Shown here piece after piece: positions 28,340 through 35,939 of a stretch of 38,949 nt of DNA; position 1 is the first letter of the stretch, and every line of letters starts with the position of its first letter. Both the position numbers and the translations under genes were made by a program. This DNA comes from an uncultured Bacteroidota bacterium (GTDB lineage Bacteria > Bacteroidota > Bacteroidia > Bacteroidales > F082): NCBI GenBank assembly GCA_903891085.1, contig CAITDJ010000101.1, positions 1-38,949 on the forward strand. Reading direction: 5' to 3'. The notes beneath the pieces are model-generated. The model was not told where the DNA came from. It ran no database searches and saw nothing but the letters and a program-made list of their open reading frames with translations.

Positions 28340-29818
28340 ATGCGCGGCAAAACCATCGTGAATAGTAAATTCCTTTTTTTGATTTCGTCAATTCTTCTAA
28401 TTCTGTTTCTGTGGACCGGCTGCAAGCAGGAAGAGCCGGATGACCCATACATACCACCAGTTATTGCAGATATTGGCAAAGCAAAGGTTTGGTTGACAAC
28501 GGGCGATAAGTTACGTCTCTTAAACAGTGAATCCGATTTGTCGATACGGGCAACGCGATCAGGGAGTTTTCCGTTAATTACAATCGATACTTCAATTACC
28601 TTTCAACGCATTGAAGGATTTGGCGCAGCGTTAACAGGATCATCGGCGTATAATCTCAATCAGAAAATGACCCCTGCAATACGTCAGAGCGCATTAAATT
28701 CATTATTTAGCGCTGAGGTGGGTATTAGCATATCTTACGTTCGATTAACGATAGGAGCTTCTGATTTCTCCTTGTCAGATTATACCTATGATGACATGCC
28801 TACCGGTCAAACGGATGAAGATTTGAGTGAGTTTACATTGCAGAAGGACAAAACTGACATTATTCCTGTATTGAAGGAAATAATGGCTATCGCTCCTGAA
28901 TTGAACATTATGGGCTCGCCCTGGAGCCCACCTGCATGGATGAAAACCAACGGAAATCTTAAGGGAGGTAAACTTAAACCTGAATTATACAGTGTTTATT
29001 CAAATTACTTTGTAAAGTACATCCAGTTGATGAAGGAGGAGGGGATTCCAATTGCTTCTGTTACTGTTCAAAATGAACCCTTGTATTTTACCGCAGCCTA
29101 TCCCTGCATGGAAATGCAGGCCAACGAACAACTCGTTTTTATTAAAAATCACCTTGGACCTGATTTTCAGGAAAATAGTATTCCGACTAAGATAATTGTA
29201 TATGATCATAATTGGGATAACACCGATTATGCTATATCCATTTTGAATGATACTGATGCAAGGAAGTTTGTGTCAGGTTCAGCTTTTCATGCCTATGGAG
29301 GAAATGTATCGGCCATGAATATCGTACATAACGCCCATCCGGATAAGGATTTATACTTCACCGAAATTTCAGGTGGTGGATGGGCAACTGATTTCGGTGA
29401 TAATATCATCTGGAATATGCGCAATATTTTTATTGGAACTACGAGAAACTGGTCAAAAGTGGCTCTCTTATGGAATCTGGTGTTAGATCAGAATGATGGT
29501 CCAACCAACAATGGTTGCAGCGATTGTCGTGGCGTGTTGACATATAATACCAACAGTGACCAAATAACGTATAATGAGGAGTACTATTCAATAGGTCATA
29601 TGTCGAAATTTGTGCGTCCGGGTGCAGTGCGTATCTCATCAAAATTTGATCAATATCTGGTAAATATGGATGGAGTTTCTTTTCAGAATACAGATGGGTC
29701 TAAAGTAATGGTTTTGTGTAGTTATAATTCAGAATATCAAACATTTACACTCAAACAAGGTTCAAAATATTTCAATTACTCCATAGCTCCCAAGTCAGTG
29801 GTGAGTATAGTTTGGTAG
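28340..29818 (+). CDS. GH30 family glycoside hydrolase, surface lipoprotein
   Basis: This retaining glycosidase has a (beta/alpha)8 barrel plus a C-terminal beta domain. I prefer the ATG at 28340, which gives a short lipoprotein signal ending at cysteine in LFLWTGC. The ATG at 28316 in the same frame adds eight residues. Counted from 28316, the acid/base is E254 (SVTVQNEP) and the nucleophile E350 (YFTEISGG), both in the expected motifs. IEGFGAALTGSSAY and MGSPWSPPAWMKTNG are further GH30 signatures. Family activities include glucosylceramidase and endo-beta-1,6-glucanase. Next to SusC/SusD and a PKD lipoprotein, a beta-1,6-glucan or laminarin side-chain activity is most likely (inferred). 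Confidence 0.92.
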   Translation: MRGKTIVNSKFLFLISSILLILFLWTGCKQEEPDDPYIPPVIADIGKAKVWLTTGDKLRLLNSESDLSIRATRSGSFPLITIDTSITFQRIEGFGAALTGSSAYNLNQKMTPAIRQSALNSLFSAEVGISISYVRLTIGASDFSLSDYTYDDMPTGQTDEDLSEFTLQKDKTDIIPVLKEIMAIAPELNIMGSPWSPPAWMKTNGNLKGGKLKPELYSVYSNYFVKYIQLMKEEGIPIASVTVQNEPLYFTAAYPCMEMQANEQLVFIKNHLGPDFQENSIPTKIIVYDHNWDNTDYAISILNDTDARKFVSGSAFHAYGGNVSAMNIVHNAHPDKDLYFTEISGGGWATDFGDNIIWNMRNIFIGTTRNWSKVALLWNLVLDQNDGPTNNGCSDCRGVLTYNTNSDQITYNEEYYSIGHMSKFVRPGAVRISSKFDQYLVNMDGVSFQNTDGSKVMVLCSYNSEYQTFTLKQGSKYFNYSIAPKSVVSIVW

Positions 29819-29827
29819 TTAGGAGTC

Positions 29828-29935
29828 GGAAGTTGGAAGATGGAAGATGGAAGTGACCTGCTTCGGCGGCACGACGAGGGAAGTGGGAAATTGGAAGAGA
29901 GAAGTGGACTGCCTTGGCGGCACTACGAGGGAAGT
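29828..29935 (+). repeat. Purine-rich repeat plus two copies of a 51-bp-spaced GC-rich unit
   Basis: 29828-29846 is identical to 1068-1086 (GGAAGTTGGAAGATGGAAG). It is followed by two 35-base units, 29850-29884 and 29901-29935, which start 51 bp apart. Both share GAAGTG, CTGC, GGCGGCAC and ACGAGGGAAGT. The units are clearly more GC-rich than their surroundings. They begin shortly after the GH30 stop and carry no credible gene. Confidence 0.75.
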
Positions 29936-29966
29936 AAGAATGCAGAGAATTTGTGTGGATAAATTT

Positions 29967-30071
29967 CACAAGTGAAAATCAAATTATCACAAGTGAAAAT
30001 CAAATTATCACAAGTGAAAATAAAAATTTGACAAGTGAAAATATAAATAACACAAGTGAAAATTGAATATC
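29967..30071. repeat. Five-copy 21-bp tandem array with palindromic core
   Basis: Five units start at 29967, 29988, 30009, 30030 and 30051, so the period is exactly 21 bp each time. The 12 bases ACAAGTGAAAAT are identical in all five, while the remaining nine drift to A/T-rich variants. In copies 1-3 the core with one flanking base is the palindrome TCAC-AA-GTGA; in copies 4 and 5 one arm is altered. The array follows the GH30 gene and precedes a bidirectional terminator. It fits phased protein-binding sites or a minisatellite. Confidence 0.9.
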
Positions 30072-30174
30072 TAAAAGAGCGCCCAGCAATAATAAATTTA
30101 TCCCTTATTCGGCTCAAAATTTTGGACTGTAAAAATTGGGAATAAATTTGGGTTTGGTTCAAAGAAGGCCATAA

Positions 30175-30210
30175 AAAAAGGTTCCCGCTGCTCGCAGCGG
30201 GAACCTTTTT
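30175..30210. terminator. Perfect bidirectional terminator
   Basis: AAAAAGGTTCCCGCTG (30175-30190) pairs with CAGCGGGAACCTTTTT (30195-30210), a 16-bp perfect stem with a CTCG loop, A-rich on one side and T-rich on the other. It lies between the convergent GH30 gene (plus) and the first repeat protein (minus, stop at 30233) and can serve both. Confidence 0.93.
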
Positions 30211-30232
30211 AAGTTATTATATATCAAACCTT

Positions 30233-32950
30233 TTAGTGTTGGACAATTACTTTTTTCGTTTCAATAGTTTTTCCTGAAGTAATAGTGAGGAAATAAACAC
30301 CATTTGGCAATTCAGCGGTTGAAATCTGAAGTTCTTTTGTGGTTTCAGTGTTTATGGTTCTTGCCATTACCTGCGTATTGAACCTGTCAGTGAACATGAT
30401 GGTGTAATCATCAGTGGATGTTTCATCAAATTTTATGTTCACAAACTGATTTGCTGGATTTGGATATATAGTTGCAAAAGCCGGCAAACAAAGCATATGA
30501 AATACCGCATCGCTCATGTCAAAAAGAGCAGGTACTGCTGTACTGGATATTTTTATTTTGTAATCACCAATAATCATACCTGTTGTATTCCAAACATAAG
30601 TTGATCCAACAACATTGCCTGCGATTGAAGAAATAAAAGTGCCTGTATTATCTACTAAATCGATATTTACTGATTCAGGAAAATTATCATCCCAAGAAAT
30701 CAGATAGCTATTTCCAATAAACCAATTTTCTCCTCCATTTGGCTGAATAACTGATATTACGCCTCCTGCAGGAGTATCTTGAATAGAAAAGTAATTGTTG
30801 CTGCTATTATACATGCCGGGATTATCATGGCTAATGATCTTAATCTTATAATCAGTTCCAATAACTGTTCCTACAGGGATTGACCAGGCAAAAGTTGTGC
30901 CAACCACATCTGTTGCAATGGTTGAAACTTCAACGGCTCCTTTATATAACTTAATGTCCATTGTACCAACAATATTATCAATCCATGAAATCAGATAAGA
31001 ATTTCCTCTGACCCATGTTATTCCTGATACTGTGGGCTGCAATACAGCTATCATACCAGAACTTGCAGGAATAATACTGAAATTATTATTACTAAAATCC
31101 TGAATGGTTCCATCATTCATTACTGAAACCCTAATCGTATAATCTGATCCTGTTGGGATTGAACCATCATTTGCAATTGTCCATAAGTAGGTGGATCCTG
31201 TAACATTTTCTGCAAGAACAGCATGTGATAATCCACTTTTGTACAAACTAATTTTCATTGGGCTAGGAACATTATCTATCCAAGATATTAAATAGGTAGA
31301 TCCTTTTAACCAGCTAATTCCAGTAGTATTTGGTTGTAATACGGTAACAGCAGATCCGGGTGCATGGGCTTGAATCGCAAAGTTGTTATCACTAAAATCA
31401 TATGAAGATGGGTCGCTATGGCTATATATTTTGACTTTATAATTATTTGCAACTGCTGTTCCGTTTGGAATGGTCCAGGTATAAGATGATCCAACTACAT
31501 TAGCCGCAATACTGGAATGAAACACACCACCCTTGTATAAATCAATGTCTACATTTCCGGTAATATTGTCAACCCATGAAATAAGATAAGAATTTCCTTT
31601 GATCCAGGTAATGCAGTCCAAACTTGGTTGCAGAACTGTGATTGAACCAGATCCGGGCGCTGAAATTGTAAAATAATTATCACTTAAATCGAAAATAGTT
31701 TCATCAGCTTCGCTTGTGATTTTTATTTTGAATTTATTCCCAAATGGAATATCTGAAGGTATGGTCCATGGAAAGGTTGATCCTTCAATATTATTTACAA
31801 TAACCCTATCAGGAGTAGTGATTTTCAAATTATTAAAATATAATCGGCGCGTAGTATTCATATCGGCCATATTCTCGGCAGAGAAACGAACTGCATTGGG
31901 AGCTCCGGATATTGTAATATTTTGGTCATAAGATTCAATTCCGTTGCGGCCAATTCCAAATACATGTATTGTATTCGCTGCAATGTATTCAAAGCGAAGG
32001 TTCATCACATTTAATCCAAAGTTATTGAACATGGGTAAACCGTTAATATAGATGATATTTCCGCTACCCAATTTGATATCAATGATTTTGGTGCCAGGTG
32101 ATGCAATAGATGTATATCCTGTATATATTTCAATTCCTTTACTTCCACTTCCTCCATTATCTGCATTCACTGCCCAGTCAAAACTAAATATACTACCGAC
32201 CTGAAGTGGTGATGAAAAAGGTCTGTCTGTATAGATATGAGATGCGAAGGATGATTCCAGATGAAATGAGGGATTATCCATTCCAATAATACCGATGCCT
32301 GCTGGATTGTCGACAATACCGCCTGTAGTGCCGGTATATTCTACAAGCCAGGGTTCAAATCCATAACCACCATTGGTGCCGGCTCCCCACAATCCGCCGG
32401 CATAGCCAGCATAAGATGCATTATCTGAAGCGATTAGATCATCATTTAACAAATCTATTTTTACATTTCCTACAACATTATCTACCCAGGAAATGATGTT
32501 CGTTGTACCTCTTATCCAATCAAGGCCTGAAATGTTTGGTTGTTCAACATGGATATTTGTCCCTGATGTGGAAGTCACGAGGGAAAAATAGTTATTACTC
32601 ATATCTATATAACAATCTCCACAGGCAGCACTTGAAACCTTTATTTTGTATCGGATTCCGGTGGCAATAGCAGAAGGTATATTCCAACTATATGTTGATC
32701 CCGCCGCTGATAATGTAATATTCGTTATAACTGGAGATAGTGGAACAGTATAATCAACCAAATCAATTTTCACCGGATAGGTAAAATTATCGGTCCATGA
32801 TATTAAGTGGGTAGTTCCAACCTGCCATTCAATGCCAGGTTCATTGGGTTGGATTACTTCAATAACTGGTGCCTGTGCAATTGCATTCATATTCAAGGTA
32901 AATATTATGGCCAGGAATGCAAAATTGCGAAATTGTAAAAGCGTTTTCAT
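30233..32950 (-). CDS. T9SS-secreted protein with six Kre9/Knh-like repeats, one split by a nested domain
   Basis: The 905 residues start with a signal peptide (MKTLLQFRNFAFLAIIFTLN...AIAQ, about 26). Six Ig-like repeats of about 95 residues follow, with the pattern V-x-QP-x3-G-x-x-W-x-x-G-[ST]-x-YLISW-x-DN, then W-x-I, Y-[KT]-[IV]-[KR]-[IV] and SDNNF-x-I, resembling the Ser-Thr-rich GPI-anchored (Kre9/Knh1) family. Repeat 2 is interrupted at about residues 174-383 by a jelly-roll-like domain (SDNASYAGYAGGLWGAGTNGG onset). The last 80 residues are a T9SS type A sorting domain (YPNPANQ, LPNGVYFLTI, TKKVIVQH end). Repeat 1 has C110-GD-C113. It is a paralog of the next two genes. Likely exported to the cell surface or released; adhesin or glycan contact is inferred. 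Confidence 0.87.
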   Translation of the reverse strand: MKTLLQFRNFAFLAIIFTLNMNAIAQAPVIEVIQPNEPGIEWQVGTTHLISWTDNFTYPVKIDLVDYTVPLSPVITNITLSAAGSTYSWNIPSAIATGIRYKIKVSSAACGDCYIDMSNNYFSLVTSTSGTNIHVEQPNISGLDWIRGTTNIISWVDNVVGNVKIDLLNDDLIASDNASYAGYAGGLWGAGTNGGYGFEPWLVEYTGTTGGIVDNPAGIGIIGMDNPSFHLESSFASHIYTDRPFSSPLQVGSIFSFDWAVNADNGGSGSKGIEIYTGYTSIASPGTKIIDIKLGSGNIIYINGLPMFNNFGLNVMNLRFEYIAANTIHVFGIGRNGIESYDQNITISGAPNAVRFSAENMADMNTTRRLYFNNLKITTPDRVIVNNIEGSTFPWTIPSDIPFGNKFKIKITSEADETIFDLSDNYFTISAPGSGSITVLQPSLDCITWIKGNSYLISWVDNITGNVDIDLYKGGVFHSSIAANVVGSSYTWTIPNGTAVANNYKVKIYSHSDPSSYDFSDNNFAIQAHAPGSAVTVLQPNTTGISWLKGSTYLISWIDNVPSPMKISLYKSGLSHAVLAENVTGSTYLWTIANDGSIPTGSDYTIRVSVMNDGTIQDFSNNNFSIIPASSGMIAVLQPTVSGITWVRGNSYLISWIDNIVGTMDIKLYKGAVEVSTIATDVVGTTFAWSIPVGTVIGTDYKIKIISHDNPGMYNSSNNYFSIQDTPAGGVISVIQPNGGENWFIGNSYLISWDDNFPESVNIDLVDNTGTFISSIAGNVVGSTYVWNTTGMIIGDYKIKISSTAVPALFDMSDAVFHMLCLPAFATIYPNPANQFVNIKFDETSTDDYTIMFTDRFNTQVMARTINTETTKELQISTAELPNGVYFLTITSGKTIETKKVIVQH

Positions 32951-33117
32951 GGTTTCTATATTAGTGATTTCTTGTTACCTTTCACATAGAATATTTACTC
33001 AGGTTTAACATTTTCAATAATTATTCCAAATTTGATAAGATATTCTACATCCCTTATCATATAAAGGGTTTGCGTAAAATGATATTCTCAAGCCTTTGAT
33101 TAAAAATTCTCAGAATA

Positions 33118-33130
33118 GGAATTATATTCC
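33118..33130. promoter_or_regulatory. Inverted repeat GGAAT-TAT-ATTCC, shared with the next paralog
   Basis: This perfect inverted repeat is centred about 174 bp upstream of the start at 32950. A near-identical element (GGAATTATTATTCC, 35553-35566) is centred about 163 bp upstream of the paralog starting at 35397. The flanks also align, including a TTAAAAA run just before each. A shared operator or promoter element is inferred. Confidence 0.45.
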
Positions 33131-33221
33131 GGATTTAGGAATAGCAGAAAAAAGGCGAAATGATCCCAAATCGATGATGTTAAACATGAAGACTTCCATG
33201 GGAAATCAGTGCCTTATGGGT

Positions 33222-33259
33222 AAAAAAAAGACCCCGCTGCATGCAGCGGGGTCTTTTTT
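33222..33259. terminator. Perfect terminator for the second repeat-protein gene
   Basis: AAAAAAGACCCCGCTG pairs with CAGCGGGGTCTTTTTT around a CATG loop, with A and T runs on either side. It lies 21 bp beyond the stop (33280) of the minus-strand gene. It is symmetrical, so it could work in both directions. Its sequence and position resemble the terminators at 30175 and 35876. Confidence 0.92.
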
Positions 33260-33279
33260 ATAATGAGTTGATCACCAAA

Positions 33280-35397
33280 TTAGTGTTGAACAATTACTTT
33301 TTTTGTTTCTACAGATTTGCCTGATGTAATGGTGAGGAAATAAACTCCATTGGGTAAATCAGCAGTTGAAATACGAAGTTCTTTCATCCCTTCTGAATCA
33401 ATATTTCTTTCATACACCTGCATATTAAACCTGTCTGTTAATGATAAAGTGAAGTTTTCGGTTGAGGATTCATCAAACTTCACAGTTAAATAAAAATCAG
33501 CAGGATTTGGATATACTGATATAAGAGGTAGGCAATTGAGTGAGAATGCTGCATTACTGAAGTCGCACAAGGCTGGAACAAGTGTACTCGAAATCTTCAC
33601 TTTATAGTTACCGCCTAATGCAGGCAAATGACCTGTTGTATTCCACACATAAGTAGAACCTACCACGTTTGTGGCAATTGAGTATTTCAGGGTAACTTCA
33701 TCAATCTCATATAAATCAATGTTTACTGATTCCGGGAAATTATCATCCCATGAAATCAGATAGCTATTTCCAATATACCAAAACTCGCCACCATTAGGTT
33801 GAAGAACGGCAATTGCGCCACCTGCCGGGGTAGCCTGAATGGCGAAATCAGCATCGCTAAGGTCAGCAATTGAAGCATCATCATGACTTATAACTTTAAT
33901 TTTATAATCAATTCCAGTTGGAGTGAGAATATCAATCGGCCAAACATAGGTTGTTCCAACAACATTGGTTGCTATGGTCCCTACATCAACTCCGCCTTTA
34001 AACAATTTAATATCTACAGTACCAACAACGTTATCTATCCATGAAATGAGATAAGAATACCCTCTTACCCAGGTAATACCACCAACATTTGGCTGTAAAA
34101 CTGTAATGGAGCCAAAACCAGTAGCTGCAATTGCAAAATTATTATCACTAAAATCTTGAATGGATCCATCAACTGTACTCGAAACCCTGATTGTATAGTC
34201 AATACCAGTAACTACAGAGCCATCATTAGGTATTGTCCAAAGAAAGGTCGTTCCAACAACATCTAATGCAACAACAGAATGAAGCACACCTGTTTTATAC
34301 AAACTAATTTTCACGGTTCCGGGAACATTGTCAATCCATGAAATCAAATAGGTTGAGCCTTTGAGCCAGGTAATCCCACCAATATTAGGTTGGAGAACAG
34401 TAATTGAAGTGCCTGGTGCGGATGCCTGAATAGAGAAGTCATTATCACTTTCATCCAAAGTGCCAGCATCATCATGACTTATTACTTTAATTTTATAATC
34501 AATACCGATTGCAGTAAGAATATCTATTGGCCATACATAACATGAACCTACTACATTGGTGGCAATGGTTGCTGTTTCAATACCTCCCTTAAAGAGTTTG
34601 ATATCAACAGTTCCGGAAATATTATCGGACCATGAGATTAAGTATGAATTGCCCCTTACCCAGGTGATGGCTGGTAAACTGGGTTGTAAAACTGTTATAG
34701 TACCGCCAGAACCGGCTGCTGCAATTGCAAAATTAACATCGCTATTATCGCTGATACCAGCATCAGCGGTGCTGATTACCTTTATTTTATAATCTAATCC
34801 GGATAATATTGAACCATCATTCAGGATAGTCCATAGGTAAGTTGAACCAACAACACCTGTTGCAAGGGTTGAATGAAGAACCCCCCCCTTCCACAATTCA
34901 ATCTTCACGGTTCCAGGTACATTATCCGACCAGGATATCAGGTAGGTAGAACCTTTCAACCAGGTGATGCCGCCAACATTAGGTTGTTCGACATGAATAA
35001 ATGTTCCTGGTGCAGAACTCACAAGAGAGAAGAATGCATTACTCTCATCCATATAGCAGTCGCCACAGATTGCACTTGAAACTTTAATTTTGTAAGCTGA
35101 ACCAGGTGCAAATATACCTGCTGTTATTGTCCAGCTATAGGTTGACCCAACAGCAGAGGCAACAATGGGAGTTGTGATTGGTAACAAAGGATTTGTATAA
35201 TCAATCAAATCAATTTTGGTGCCCAAGGTGAAAGTTGAGGTCCAGGAAATTAAGTAAGTATCTCCAATAACCCACTGAATACCTGCTTCATTTGGTTGAA
35301 TTACTGAAACTATTGGTTGTCCGATTGTATTAAAATTTAATACAAGTAGCAGGATCGCCAAAAAGGAAAAGTTACGCAATTGTAAAATCGTTTTCAT
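33280..35397 (-). CDS. T9SS-secreted protein with six Kre9/Knh-like repeats
   Basis: The 705 residues show a signal peptide (MKTILQLRNFSFLAILLLVLN...TIGQ, about 27), six Ig-like repeats of about 95 residues and a C-terminal T9SS type A sorting domain (YPNPADFYL, LPNGVYFLTITSGKSVETKKVIVQH-type end). Repeats 2 and 4 are one subtype (ITWLKGSTYLISW) and repeats 3 and 5 another (TWVRGNSYLISW, VWPIDIL), so the middle is a duplicated two-repeat block with a period of about 197 residues. Repeat 1 has C111-GD-C114. It is collinear with the gene at 30233-32950 but lacks that gene's nested domain. Role: probably surface adhesin or carbohydrate-contacting fibre; not demonstrated. Confidence 0.87.
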   Translation of the reverse strand: MKTILQLRNFSFLAILLLVLNFNTIGQPIVSVIQPNEAGIQWVIGDTYLISWTSTFTLGTKIDLIDYTNPLLPITTPIVASAVGSTYSWTITAGIFAPGSAYKIKVSSAICGDCYMDESNAFFSLVSSAPGTFIHVEQPNVGGITWLKGSTYLISWSDNVPGTVKIELWKGGVLHSTLATGVVGSTYLWTILNDGSILSGLDYKIKVISTADAGISDNSDVNFAIAAAGSGGTITVLQPSLPAITWVRGNSYLISWSDNISGTVDIKLFKGGIETATIATNVVGSCYVWPIDILTAIGIDYKIKVISHDDAGTLDESDNDFSIQASAPGTSITVLQPNIGGITWLKGSTYLISWIDNVPGTVKISLYKTGVLHSVVALDVVGTTFLWTIPNDGSVVTGIDYTIRVSSTVDGSIQDFSDNNFAIAATGFGSITVLQPNVGGITWVRGYSYLISWIDNVVGTVDIKLFKGGVDVGTIATNVVGTTYVWPIDILTPTGIDYKIKVISHDDASIADLSDADFAIQATPAGGAIAVLQPNGGEFWYIGNSYLISWDDNFPESVNIDLYEIDEVTLKYSIATNVVGSTYVWNTTGHLPALGGNYKVKISSTLVPALCDFSNAAFSLNCLPLISVYPNPADFYLTVKFDESSTENFTLSLTDRFNMQVYERNIDSEGMKELRISTADLPNGVYFLTITSGKSVETKKVIVQH

Positions 35398-35875
35398 GGT
35401 ATGTTTGGGTTAAGTTTTGCTATAAAAATAGTATTAACATTTCTTTATTATCAAATATTGTACCATTTTGGGATGAATGGCCTGTAACCATGAATCAATA
35501 TGGGAAAATTGAAAATTGATAGTATATGCGCGTGTTTAAAAAATCCCAAAATGGAATTATTATTCCCATTTTTGAAAACTTAAATCGTTGAATATTTTAA
35601 CCAACATTAATCTTAATACTACCACTTGTTGATTATTCAATTGAATGGAAATTATTCACTAATTTTTATTTTATTATAAATCAGATAGTTGAATTAAATT
35701 ATTGCAAATATTTATAATTTCAAAATGGAAGACTTACTTCTATATGTATCCTAATAATTGCTATTTAACAGTGTTTCTGGCATAAATGTTTAGGATTTTA
35801 ATTGTAATTGATGTCCATTTCATGTATTGTCTCAAAATGGGAATGATTTTTATTGTAACTATCAACATAATACAA
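35398..35875. other. Long upstream region with repeated CAAAATGG motifs
   Basis: This 478-bp A/T-rich stretch has no plausible gene. The octamer CAAAATGG occurs exactly four times counting both strands: 35463-35470 (as CCATTTTG), 35547-35554, 35721-35728 and 35833-35840. A near copy (CCATTTTTG) lies at 35566-35574. The second and the near copy flank the inverted repeat at 35553-35566. These look like binding sites for a regulator of the gene starting at 35397. Confidence 0.45.
35553..35566. promoter_or_regulatory. Inverted repeat GGAAT-TATT-ATTCC upstream of the second repeat-protein gene
   Basis: This inverted repeat has 5-bp arms and is centred about 163 bp upstream of the start at 35397. 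It is embedded in a larger imperfect hairpin, CAAAATGG/CCATTTTTG. It matches the element at 33118-33130 upstream of the paralog. Confidence 0.45.
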
Positions 35876-35914
35876 AAAAAAGACCCCACTACCTATCAAG
35901 CAGTGGAGTCTTTC
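35876..35914. terminator. Terminator after the third repeat-protein gene
   Basis: AAAGAC-c-CCACT (from 35878) pairs imperfectly with AGTGG-a-GTCTTT (ending near 35913), with an A run on the left that reads as T on the minus strand. It lies 26 bp beyond the minus-strand stop at 35940. It is a degraded version of the 33222-33259 terminator. Confidence 0.75.
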
Positions 35915-35939
35915 AATATAGTAATTATTCAGTATGATA

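Larger units (their letters stand above)
32951..33279. other. Intergenic region upstream of the first repeat-protein gene
   Basis: This 329-bp AT-rich stretch holds the terminator of the next gene (33222-33259), the inverted repeat GGAATTATATTCC (33118-33130) and the leader of the gene starting at 32950. No exact TAnnTTTG box was found on the minus strand. No open frame looks real. Confidence 0.6.

Noticed and set aside
29772..29969. Minus-strand open frame with repeated FPRxAAxAxHF segments
   Set aside because: It is a translation of the 51-bp-spaced intergenic repeat pair and runs back into the GH30 gene. It is not a credible gene.
29967..30071. CRISPR array
   Set aside because: The period is only 21 bp, the so-called spacers would be nine bases and similar to each other, and no cas gene is present.
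29923..30162. Minus-strand open frame with IFTC-x3 heptapeptide repeats
   Set aside because: The frame is open only because 21 bp is seven codons and the array lacks stops in that frame. There is no signal, start context or homology.
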